Shown in pieces: positions 1 to 5,664 of a DNA stretch of 5,664 bases. The notes beneath the pieces are model-generated. The model did no database searches, was not told the origin of the DNA, and saw only the letters and a list, made by a program, of their open reading frames with translations. The position numbers were made by a program, and so were the translations under genes. The stretch comes from JBBPYC01 sp038200275 (GTDB lineage: Bacteria; Pseudomonadota; Gammaproteobacteria; Burkholderiales; Burkholderiaceae_C), in contig JBBPYC010000028.1 of the NCBI GenBank assembly GCA_038200275.1, positions 1 through 5,664 on the forward strand, given 5' to 3'. Within the stretch, counting starts at the first letter, position 1. Every line of letters begins with the position of its first letter.

Positions 1-3000
1 GCGCGGAATGTCCACCGAGAGCGACTTCAGGTTGTGCTCTTTCGCATTCACGATCTGGATCGCGTTGCGGTCATCAGCAACCCTGGGCTTGGCCGCATGC
101 ACCGCATAGCTCGCGCTGCGTTCGGCCACCTGCTGCGGCCCGTTGCCGAGCGCCCCTTCGTAGTCGCGCAGCGCGGCACCGGTGTGCGACGTGGGGTGCT
201 GCCGCAGGTCCTCAGGCGTACCTTGCGCGACCAACTCACCCCCTGCATCGCCGCCATCCGGGCCCAGATCGATCAGCCAGTCGCTCGCGCGGATCACGTC
301 GAGGTTGTGTTCGATCACGACGACCGAATGGCCCGTGTCGAGCAACCGGCGCAGCGCGCGCATCAGCTTGGCGATGTCGTCAAAATGCAGGCCTGTCGTC
401 GGCTCATCGAACAAAAACAGCGTGCCGCGCCGGTAGTTGCTTGATAGTTTGCTATCTTTTTTTTGCCCTGTCGTGGGTTTGACCGCATCGGCCAGGAAAC
501 CCGCAAGCTTCAGCCGCTGCGCCTCACCGCCAGACAACGTCGGCACCGGTTGGCCGAGTTTCACGTAGTCCAGGCCGACTTCGACGATCGGCTTCAAGGC
601 GCGGATTACTTCGCGGTCTTCGGCGAACAACACGGCTGCCTCACTCACCGTCAAGTTCAGCACATCGGCCACGTTCAACAGCCGCGGCATCGCATCGCTA
701 GGCGCCTTGCGCTCGATCGTGACTTCGAGCACCTCCGGCCGGTAGCGCTGGCCGTTGCAGTCCGGGCAGCGCAGATAAATGTCGGACAGGAACTGCATCT
801 CGACGTGCTCAAAGCCCGAGCCCATGCAGGTAGGGCAGCGCCCGTCGCCGCTGTTGAAGCTGAACTTGGCCGCCGTCCAACCCCGCTGGCGGGCGAGCGG
901 CGCGTACGCGAACAGCACGCGTAGCGTGTCCCAAGCGCCGACATAGCTGGCTGGGTTCGAGCGCGCGGTCTTGCCGATGGGGGACTGGTCGACAAACACC
1001 ATGTCGGCGAGCTGCTCGGCACCGAGCAGACGGTCGAACGCGCCCGGCGCATCGGTCGGCCGGCCGAAGTGACGCAGCAGCGCGGGCGCGAGCACGTCCT
1101 GCACCAGCGTCGACTTGCCCGAGCCGCTGACGCCCGTCACGCAGACCAGGCGCTGCAGCGGCAACTCGACCGTGACGTCTTTCAGGTTGTGCTCGCGCAC
1201 ACCTTCGAGGATCAGCTTCGGCGTGCCGCTCTCCACCGTGCGCGTGAAGCCGGACGTGATTTGCTTTCTGCCGCCGAGATAGGCGCCGGTCAGCGTGTCC
1301 GCACTGCGCAGCTCTTCCGGCGTGCCGTCGAACACGATCGCACCGCCGCGCTCGCCCGGCCCCGGGCCCATGTCGATCATGCGGTCAGCGGCCATCATCA
1401 CCGCCGGGTCGTGCTCAACCACGACCAGCGTGTTGCCGGCGTCGCGGAGCCGCCGCATCGCTTCCGTGATGCGGCCCATGTCGCGCGGATGCAGGCCGAT
1501 GCTCGGCTCGTCCAGCACGAACAAGGTGTTCACGAGCGACGTGCCCAGCGCAGTCGTCAAGTTGATGCGCTGCACTTCGCCGCCGGACAGGGTGCGGCTC
1601 TGCCGATCGAGCGTCAGGTAGCCGATGCCGACATCGCACAGGTACTTGAGCCGCGTGTTGATCTCGTCGAACAATAGCTTGAGCGCCTGCGCCTCACCGG
1701 GCTGCGTGTGCGCCGCCTCGTTCAGCTCGAGGCCGTCAAAGAAACGCCGCAGCCGCTCGATCGGAAGCAGCATCAGGTCGTGCACGCACAAGCCCGGCAG
1801 CGCTTCGAGCTGCTCGCGCGACCAACTTACGCCTACCGGGCTGAAGCGCTTCGACGGTTCGAGCACCGCATCCGCTGCCGCCTTGCTGCCGATGCGCCAC
1901 TGCAGCGGCTCAATCTTGAGCCGCGCGCCGCCACAGGTTTCACACGGCGTGTAGCTCCGGTATTTGGACAGCAGCACCCGGATGTGCATCTTGTAAGCCT
2001 TGCTCTCCAGGTACTTGAAGAAGCGTTTGATGCCGAACCACTTCTTGTTCCACTGCCCTTCCTTGAAGCCCGGCTCGCCGTCAATCACCCAATGGCGCTG
2101 CGCGTTGCTCAGCTGGTTCCACGGCGTATCGCGCGGGATGCCGTGAGTCTCTGCATGGCGCATCAGGTCGTCCTGGCACTCTTTCCAGGCGGGGGTCTGG
2201 ATCGTCTTGATTGCACCAGCGCGCAGGGTCAGCCGTTCGTTCGGGATCACCAACGAGTAGTCGACACCGATGGTGCGGCCAAAGCCGCGGCAGTCCGGGC
2301 ACGCGCCCAGGCTGGAGTTGAACGAGAACATCGACGGTACCGGGTCCGCATAGCGCAGATCGCTGTCCGGGCAGTGCAGGCCGGTGGAAAAGCGCCAGAC
2401 CTCGGCACGCGCTGCGTCGTCTTCCAGCCGGTACACGCTCAGGCGCCCAGTGCCACGCTTTAACGCGGTCTCGACCGCCTCCAGCGCTCGCACGCGTTCG
2501 GTGCTGCTCAGCCGGAACCGGTCGGCCACCACGTCGAGCACCTTGCGCGGGCCGGTCGGTGTCGCGACTTCGCGCTCGGCCTGGACCTTGGTGAAGCCGC
2601 TGGCCGATAGCCATTGCTCGACCTGCTCGGCGCTGGTGTTGGCCGGCAACTCGACCGGGAACGTGACGGCGAGCCGCGGATCCCCAGCCGCAGCGCCGCG
2701 TGCCTGCAATTCAGCATAGATGGTGTCCGGCGAGTCGTGCCGCACCGCTTGGCCCGTCTCCCGGTCGAACAGCTGGGCGGCGCGTGCGAACAACAGTTTC
2801 AGGTGATCGTTCAGTTCCGTCATGGTGCCGACCGTCGAACGCGAAGAGCGCACCGGATTGGTCTGGTCAATCGCGATCGCAGGCGGCACGCCTTCCACCT
2901 TGTCGACTGCCGGCTTGTCCATCCGGTCGAGGAACTGACGCGCATAGGCGCTGAACGTCTCGACGTAACGGCGCTGGCCTTCCGCGAAGAGCGTATCGAA

Positions 3001-3129
3001 CACCAGAGAAGACTTGCCGGAGCCGCTCGGGCCGGTCACCACCGTCAGTTCGCCGGTGCGGATGTCCAGATCGATGTTTTTGAGGTTGTGCTGGCGCGCA
3101 CCGCGAATCCGGATCAGGCCTTGGGTCAT
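1..3129 (-). CDS. UvrA-family excinuclease ATPase, probable tandem double UvrA (3' end outside window)
   Basis: The frame is open from ATG at 3129 through the left edge (1043 codons seen). UvrA is the cytoplasmic dimeric ABC ATPase that finds DNA lesions and loads UvrB. Module 1 has Walker A GPSGSGKS (33-40), a degenerate UvrB-binding-like region (about 130-245), a zinc-site remnant (C253, S256, C277, C280), CETC (396-399), signature LSGGEVQ (514-520), Walker B ending D540-E541 and switch H573. Module 2 has Walker A GVSGSGKS (666-673), the DNA-contacting segment DQSPIGKTARSNPA (714-727), an intact C4 zinc site (C765, C768, C788, C791), signature LSGGEAQ (865-871), D908-E909 and H941. A normal UvrA ends near 940-960 residues. 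This one continues through a linker and restarts a UvrA N-terminus (AKEHNLKSLSVDIP, within 1024-1043). ATG 3129 is chosen because it aligns with UvrA starts; an in-frame stop lies upstream at 3175-3177. Only the final length is unknown. A separate canonical uvrA probably exists elsewhere (inference), so I give no symbol. Confidence 0.95.
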   Translation of the reverse strand, partial: MTQGLIRIRGARQHNLKNIDLDIRTGELTVVTGPSGSGKSSLVFDTLFAEGQRRYVETFSAYARQFLDRMDKPAVDKVEGVPPAIAIDQTNPVRSSRSTVGTMTELNDHLKLLFARAAQLFDRETGQAVRHDSPDTIYAELQARGAAAGDPRLAVTFPVELPANTSAEQVEQWLSASGFTKVQAEREVATPTGPRKVLDVVADRFRLSSTERVRALEAVETALKRGTGRLSVYRLEDDAARAEVWRFSTGLHCPDSDLRYADPVPSMFSFNSSLGACPDCRGFGRTIGVDYSLVIPNERLTLRAGAIKTIQTPAWKECQDDLMRHAETHGIPRDTPWNQLSNAQRHWVIDGEPGFKEGQWNKKWFGIKRFFKYLESKAYKMHIRVLLSKYRSYTPCETCGGARLKIEPLQWRIGSKAAADAVLEPSKRFSPVGVSWSREQLEALPGLCVHDLMLLPIERLRRFFDGLELNEAAHTQPGEAQALKLLFDEINTRLKYLCDVGIGYLTLDRQSRTLSGGEVQRINLTTALGTSLVNTLFVLDEPSIGLHPRDMGRITEAMRRLRDAGNTLVVVEHDPAVMMAADRMIDMGPGPGERGGAIVFDGTPEELRSADTLTGAYLGGRKQITSGFTRTVESGTPKLILEGVREHNLKDVTVELPLQRLVCVTGVSGSGKSTLVQDVLAPALLRHFGRPTDAPGAFDRLLGAEQLADMVFVDQSPIGKTARSNPASYVGAWDTLRVLFAYAPLARQRGWTAAKFSFNSGDGRCPTCMGSGFEHVEMQFLSDIYLRCPDCNGQRYRPEVLEVTIERKAPSDAMPRLLNVADVLNLTVSEAAVLFAEDREVIRALKPIVEVGLDYVKLGQPVPTLSGGEAQRLKLAGFLADAVKPTTGQKKDSKLSSNYRRGTLFLFDEPTTGLHFDDIAKLMRALRRLLDTGHSVVVIEHNLDVIRASDWLIDLGPDGGDAGGELVAQGTPEDLRQHPTSHTGAALRDYEGALGNGPQQVAERSASYAVHAAKPRVADDRNAIQIVNAKEHNLKSLSVDIPR
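434..477 (-). other. AT-rich insert with A8 tract and small hairpin inside the uvrA-like gene
   Basis: In the coding (minus) strand a run of eight A (464-457) is followed directly by GATAG-CAAA-CTATC (456-443), a 5-bp stem with a 4-base loop. The insert encodes roughly residues 885-899 (TGQKKDSKLSSNY), lying between signature LSGGEAQ and Walker B of the second ATPase module. E. coli UvrA has a much shorter connection there. Base composition is strikingly AT-rich against the GC-rich gene, but the reading frame is kept. It may be a variable linker or the remnant of a small inserted repeat. Confidence 0.6.
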
Positions 3130-3136
3130 CAAGCAG

Positions 3137-3145
3137 TCTTCTTCT
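3137..3145 (-). promoter_or_regulatory. weak ribosome binding site of the uvrA-like gene
   Basis: On the minus strand a purine run AGAAGAAGA ends 7 bases before ATG 3129. It is a poor match to the Shine-Dalgarno consensus but is correctly placed. The nearest in-frame alternatives upstream are TTG codons at 3132-3130 and 3156-3154, which are less attractive. Weak initiation would fit a low-abundance repair protein, but that is inference. Confidence 0.4.
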
Positions 3146-3183
3146 AGAGATAGCAAAGCGCAATATTTTAGGAATCAGGCCGT

Positions 3184-3197
3184 TTGAATCCGTTCAA
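3184..3197. repeat. short inverted repeat TTGAA-N4-TTCAA, possible operator
   Basis: TTGAA (3184-3188) and TTCAA (3193-3197) are perfect inverted arms around TCCG. The repeat overlaps the only -35-like hexamer of the uvrA-side promoter candidate, so a regulator bound here could affect that gene or both. Five-base arms can occur by chance, so this is only a candidate site. Confidence 0.3.
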
Positions 3198-3273
3198 CAG
3201 GGGTATGCGTGACGGACTCCGCAGCGCAAATGAAGACTCGCCATGACACTTCGCGACCACTCGAATTTTTTGT

Positions 3274-3286
3274 AAGGAAGGCGGAG
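3274..3286 (+). promoter_or_regulatory. ribosome binding site of the substrate-binding protein gene
   Basis: A purine-rich stretch AAGGAAGGCGGAG precedes ATG 3291. It offers GGAG 4 bases before the start and AAGGA about 12 bases before it. It supports ATG 3291 as the start, which also gives an immediate signal peptide. Confidence 0.7.
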
Positions 3287-3290
3287 AACC

Positions 3291-4397
3291 ATGTTGCTCA
3301 AAACCGTGATTTGCACAGCGACCCTGCTCGCGTGTTTCGGCGCTGCACAGGCGCAGCTCGTGATCGGCCAGACGGCCGGCTACACCGGCACCAATGCCGA
3401 CGGCGTGAAAGAAACAGCCGCTGGTGCCAAGCTGTACCTGGACAGCGTCAACGCCAAAGGCGGTGTCAACGGCCAGAAAATCGAACTGCTGTCGATGGAC
3501 GACGGCTTCATTCCAAAGAAGGCGGCCGAAAATGCGCAAAAGCTGGCTGAAAACCCGAACGTGCTGGCGCTGTTTCTGACGCGTGGCACGCCGCACAACG
3601 AAGCGATTCTGCCGATGCTCGAAAAACACAACCTGCCGCTGCTCGCGCCATCGACCGGCGGCATGATGTTTCACAAACCCGTAAACCGGCTCGTGTTCAA
3701 CGTGCGATCGACGTATCAGCGTGAGGCGGAGCGTGGCGTTGCGCACTTGGCTTCGATCGGACTGACCCGGATCGCTGTGGTCTACCGCGACGACAGCTTC
3801 GGCAAGGACGGCCTCGAAGGCGCGCAAAAAGGCTTGACGGCGGCCAAACTGACGGCGCTGGTCCAGTCGGTCGACTCGAAAACACCAGACTATCAGACCG
3901 TCATGCAGAACATCGCGAAAGCCGACATGCAGGCCGTCCTGGTGATCGCCGCCGGCAAATCGGCTGCCGACGGCATCAAGACGCTGCGCACAGCCGGCTC
4001 CAACGCTCAAGTGGTCACCCTGTCCAACAACGCATCAGCGGGTTTCATCCAGGATTTGGGTGACGCCTCTCGCGGAGTGATCGTGACGCAGGTGTTTCCG
4101 TCGGAACGCACCGACACGTATCCGATGGTCAAAGAGGCCAGGAACCTCGCGAAGGCGAAGGATGTCGCAGAACTCAGCCCGCCGATGCTCGAAGGTTTTG
4201 CTGCGGCCAAAGTCCTGGTCGAAGGACTGCGCCGGGCCGGCCCCCAACCGACGCGCGAGAAACTCACTGTCGCCCTGGAAGGGATTCGAAAGTTCGATCT
4301 GGGCGGACTCGAAATCAACTATGGCCCGGATGACCACACAGGCATGGACTTCGCCGATCTGTCGATCATTGGTCCGAAAGGCAAGTTCCGGCGCTGA
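3291..4397 (+). CDS. ABC transporter substrate-binding protein, branched-chain amino acid (Leu/Ile/Val) type
   Basis: A 368-residue periplasmic binding protein of the Peripla_BP_6 / LivJ-like family, which captures a small solute and delivers it to an inner-membrane ABC permease. The N-terminus is a signal peptide: K4, a hydrophobic core to about residue 17, and AQA (19-21) before Q22, the likely signal peptidase I site. An alternative is lipoprotein processing at C15 (LLAC). The mature start LVIGQTAGYTG matches the first strand and ligand loop of the family; AAGAKLYLDSVNAKGGVNGQKIEL, split across the first helix and next strand, is also typical. Other family-like segments are LAPSTGG and AVVYRDDSFGKDGLEG, where the second lobe begins. 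Length is normal for the family. No permease or ATPase gene lies within the window on either side, so it appears to be an orphan binding protein. Ligand specificity cannot be read from the sequence; similar proteins bind amino acids, amides or aromatic acids. Confidence 0.92.
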   Translation: MLLKTVICTATLLACFGAAQAQLVIGQTAGYTGTNADGVKETAAGAKLYLDSVNAKGGVNGQKIELLSMDDGFIPKKAAENAQKLAENPNVLALFLTRGTPHNEAILPMLEKHNLPLLAPSTGGMMFHKPVNRLVFNVRSTYQREAERGVAHLASIGLTRIAVVYRDDSFGKDGLEGAQKGLTAAKLTALVQSVDSKTPDYQTVMQNIAKADMQAVLVIAAGKSAADGIKTLRTAGSNAQVVTLSNNASAGFIQDLGDASRGVIVTQVFPSERTDTYPMVKEARNLAKAKDVAELSPPMLEGFAAAKVLVEGLRRAGPQPTREKLTVALEGIRKFDLGGLEINYGPDDHTGMDFADLSIIGPKGKFRR

Positions 4398-4404
4398 AAA
4401 CCGA

Positions 4405-4435
4405 GCGCTGCCTGGCTGGGGGGCTGTGGCAGCGC
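4405..4435. terminator. hairpin between convergent genes, probable bidirectional terminator
   Basis: Perfect 8-bp arms GCGCTGCC (4405-4412) and GGCAGCGC (4428-4435) enclose a 15-base loop. The hairpin starts 8 bases after the binding-protein stop codon and lies just beyond the stop of the opposing small gene. On the plus strand no T-tract follows. On the minus strand it is followed by TCGGTTTTC, a modest T-tract, so termination of the minus-strand gene is more convincing. The long loop lowers confidence. Confidence 0.5.
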
Positions 4436-4457
4436 GTGGATACCGAACCCATTGCGC

Positions 4458-4820
4458 TCAGCGGTTGTCGCTACCGCGCGCTGGGGCACGCACATGCGCA
4501 TGACGCGCGAGCGCGAAGCTTGCAAAGAACTTGCACCAGATCGTGCTGCCTGCAATGGCCGTCCAAGTGCTGTAGTGAAACGCGCCGAGCAACACGCCGC
4601 CGATCGCGATTAGCACCGCCATCCCTGCGATCAGATTGATTGCCAGCTCCCAGAACGCGAATTTTCCAGGCTCGGGCGGCGACTCTCCGCCCTTCAACGC
4701 CACCTCTGAGAAGTCCCGCCGCACCCCGATCCGCCATGCCCGGCGAAGCCAGAAAAAACAGATCGGAAACAGCGCCAGAAACAGCACCCAGGTCAACGCG
4801 ACCGATACATCGAAAACCAT
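4458..4820 (-). CDS. small membrane protein of unknown function
   Basis: A 120-residue protein counted from ATG 4820. I do not recognise a named family, though proteins of this kind seem conserved near transport genes in Burkholderiales (recollection, not checked). One membrane segment spans about residues 5-25 and is followed by a basic stretch (RRAWRIGVRR, 26-35), suggesting a periplasmic N-terminus and cytoplasmic loop by the positive-inside rule. The loop includes ESPPEPGK (46-53). A second membrane segment spans about 58-79, and a weaker hydrophobic stretch rich in aromatics spans 86-104. The tail is basic and probably disordered. A GTG at 4844 would add eight residues, but ATG 4820 is preferred because AGGAG lies about 13 bases upstream and the GTG abuts the terminator tract. 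The gene converges with the binding-protein gene, leaving 60 bases between stops. The preceding terminator implies its own promoter or low read-through. Confidence 0.75.
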   Translation of the reverse strand: MVFDVSVALTWVLFLALFPICFFWLRRAWRIGVRRDFSEVALKGGESPPEPGKFAFWELAINLIAGMAVLIAIGGVLLGAFHYSTWTAIAGSTIWCKFFASFALARHAHVRAPARGSDNR

Positions 4821-4850
4821 TGTTGCGCCGCCGCTCCTGACCACTGACCG

Positions 4851-4881
4851 GAAAAGAAAACGGCCGCTTGTTCAGCGGCCG
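4851..4881 (-). terminator. intrinsic (Rho-independent) terminator after the symporter gene
   Basis: Perfect 8-bp GC-rich arms CGGCCGCT and AGCGGCCG (4861-4868 and 4874-4881) enclose a 5-base loop. On the minus strand the stem is followed at once by TTTTCTTTTC (4860-4851). This is the classical layout for stopping transcripts arriving from the symporter gene on the right. On the plus strand the stem is followed by an A-run, so it does not serve that direction. Confidence 0.88.
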
Positions 4882-5064
4882 CAAAAAAAGATTCACCAGC
4901 ACATTTGCTGCCAGCAAAAAAGGCTTAGCAGCAAGTTGGCCAACCCCGCGCCTACGTTCAGGTTCAACAGGTGCCGCGGAGCCGGCTCTGCCGGTCCGCC
5001 AACGTCGCCCCCCGGTGAAGGAAAGCGAAAGCCGACCGCAGGGAGCGAAGCCTCGGGGGAGAGC
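4882..5064. other. non-coding region between the symporter stop and its terminator
   Basis: This region would form a 3' untranslated segment of the symporter transcript. It contains the overlapping inverted repeats above, a perfect 10-base palindrome GTTGGCCAAC (4935-4944) and a purine-rich plus-strand stretch around 5016-5064. Short open frames cross it on both strands, but none has a convincing ribosome site or family-like sequence. Confidence 0.5.
4904..4934. repeat. overlapping competing inverted repeats in the symporter 3' region
   Basis: TTTGCTG (4904-4910) pairs with CAGCAAA (4912-4918), while the shifted arm TTGCTGC (4905-4911) pairs perfectly with GCAGCAA (4928-4934) across a 16-base loop. 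The two pairings exclude each other. The first has almost no loop and is unlikely to form in RNA; the second is plausible as a small stem-loop just before the terminator. Function is unknown, and chance is possible. Confidence 0.4.
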
Positions 5065-5664
5065 TTAATGACTCCCCGACACCCGGGTCGATCCACGCGG
5101 AATCCGCACCGACTCGACCATCTGCTGGATGTGCAGCGGCGGCGCCTTGGTCACCTTGTCGACCAGGAACGCGACCAGGAAGTTGACCCCGGCGCCGACG
5201 GCACCGAATGCTTCCGGCGTGATGCCAAAGAAGCTGTTCGGCCCGCCGATCAAGTCCAGATAGCCAGTGCCCTTGACGAAGAAGATGCCTTTGTGCGCAA
5301 ACACGTAGAACAGCGTAACGAATAGGCCTGCGAGCATGCCAGCCATTGCGCCTTCTTTGTTCATCTTCTTGCTGAAAATTCCCATCATGATGGCCGGGAA
5401 CAGCGAACTTGCCGCGATACCGAACGCAAGCGCCACGGTACCGGCTGCAAAGCCCGGTGGATTCAAGCCCAGCCAGCCCGAGATCACGATGGCGACGGCC
5501 ATCGCGATCTTGCCCGCCAGCAACTCGTTTTTCTCGCTGATGTTGGGGTTGAACACGTTCTTGATCAAGTCGTGCGAAACCGCCGCTGAGATCGCCATCA
5601 GCAGCCCCGCTGCGGTGGACAACGCCGCAGCCAGACCGCCTGCCGCGACCAACGCAATCACCCA
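5065..5664 (-). CDS. sodium:solute symporter family protein, C-terminal part (5' end outside window)
   Basis: These are the last 199 residues of a polytopic inner-membrane carrier of the SSS family, which uses the sodium gradient to import small solutes such as acetate or other carboxylates. The visible part begins in a helix with AALSTAAGLLMAISAAVSHDL, a region corresponding to the SSS segment whose Ser/Thr residues help bind sodium. Three or four further membrane helices follow, including VALAFGIAASSLFPAIMMGI, then the loop SKKMNKEGAMAGM and a final helix (AVGAGVNFLVAFLVDKV). The tail HIQQMVESVRIPRG is typical of the VC_2705-type, acetate-permease-like branch (recollection). That branch commonly has a small DUF4212 partner gene upstream, which would lie to the right of this window. 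TAA at 5067-5065 ends the frame, and a strong terminator follows about 180 bases later. The substrate cannot be decided, so no symbol is given. Confidence 0.92.
   Translation of the reverse strand, partial: WVIALVAAGGLAAALSTAAGLLMAISAAVSHDLIKNVFNPNISEKNELLAGKIAMAVAIVISGWLGLNPPGFAAGTVALAFGIAASSLFPAIMMGIFSKKMNKEGAMAGMLAGLFVTLFYVFAHKGIFFVKGTGYLDLIGGPNSFFGITPEAFGAVGAGVNFLVAFLVDKVTKAPPLHIQQMVESVRIPRGSTRVSGSH

Larger units (their letters stand above)
3130..3290. promoter_or_regulatory. divergent intergenic region between the uvrA-like gene and the binding-protein gene
   Basis: This 161-base spacer lies between two genes that start away from each other, so it must hold both promoters unless either is read from outside. 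For the uvrA side the best -10 candidate is TAAAAT (minus strand, 3170-3165), about 36 bases before the ATG. The nearest -35-like hexamer, TTGAAC (3197-3192), is 21 bases away, too far for a good sigma-70 promoter. I could not define a convincing promoter for the plus-strand gene. No LexA-type CTG-N10-CAG box is present. Confidence 0.5.

Noticed and set aside
443..464. Intrinsic terminator on the plus strand (GATAG-TTTG-CTATC followed by eight T)
   Set aside because: The stem is only five mostly A-T pairs, and it lies inside a minus-strand coding region with no plus-strand gene to end.
34..3147. Several plus-strand open frames (for example 463-924, 1069-1677, 1708-2463, 2614-3147) opposite the uvrA-like gene
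   Set aside because: They are rich in Arg, His and Ala, lack family motifs, and mirror the continuous UvrA frame. They are shadows.
3184..3210. LexA/SOS-box-like sequence upstream of the uvrA-like gene
   Set aside because: On the minus strand CTG is followed ten bases later by TCA rather than CAG, and the AT-rich core is absent.
3243..3271. Sigma-70 promoter for the binding-protein gene (ATGACA with a T-run 17 bases on)
   Set aside because: The -10 match is poor, and a start there would fall inside the ribosome binding site, leaving no usable leader.
3168..4010. 280-codon open frame on the minus strand opposite the binding-protein gene
   Set aside because: It is antisense to a clear family member, resembles no protein family, and is explained by the GC-rich codon pattern of the opposite strand.
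4471..4917. 148-codon minus-strand frame overlapping the small membrane protein
   Set aside because: It starts upstream of and reads through the terminator stem, is very Arg-rich, and overlaps the better-supported membrane protein in another frame.
4893..5096. Possible 67-residue peptide with a hydrophobic end between the symporter and the terminator
   Set aside because: It begins inside the symporter gene in another frame, has no ribosome site, and shows only a short hydrophobic stretch near its end.
4636..5325. 229-codon plus-strand open frame spanning the small membrane protein, terminator and symporter end
   Set aside because: It crosses three unrelated features in antisense, including the terminator hairpin, and has no recognisable motif.

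Overview
The window looks like ordinary chromosome from a GC-rich betaproteobacterium, most likely order Burkholderiales and possibly Comamonadaceae. That placement is inferred from gene content: a long UvrA-like protein, a lone Leu/Ile/Val-type binding protein, and a sodium:solute symporter resembling the VC_2705 subfamily. I could not test it against a database.

Layout. Positions 1-3129, minus strand, hold one uninterrupted reading frame of 1043 codons that runs off the left edge. It encodes a UvrA-family protein. A complete UvrA-like unit (two ABC ATPase modules) occupies residues 1 to about 985. A linker follows, and from residue 1024 a further UvrA N-terminal motif begins, so the full protein is probably a tandem double UvrA. 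Positions 3130-3290 are the shared upstream region of two divergent genes. Positions 3291-4397, plus strand, encode a periplasmic branched-chain-amino-acid-type substrate-binding protein with no transporter genes visible beside it. Positions 4398-4457 carry a hairpin between convergent genes. Positions 4458-4820, minus strand, encode a 120-residue membrane protein of unknown function. Positions 4851-4881 hold a strong intrinsic terminator for minus-strand transcription. Positions 4882-5064 appear non-coding and contain short competing inverted repeats. Positions 5065-5664, minus strand, encode the C-terminal 199 residues of a sodium:solute symporter that enters from the right edge.

How the parts relate. 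No pathway links these genes. The UvrA-like protein is a predicted DNA-damage or DNA-binding ATPase, while the binding protein and the symporter both concern uptake of small organic solutes. The symporter and the small membrane protein share a strand, but a terminator separates them, so they are probably separate units. I found no CRISPR array, RNA gene, insertion sequence or phage signature, and no clear new system. The most notable item is the tandem UvrA, with an A-tract and AT-rich insert in its second ATPase module.
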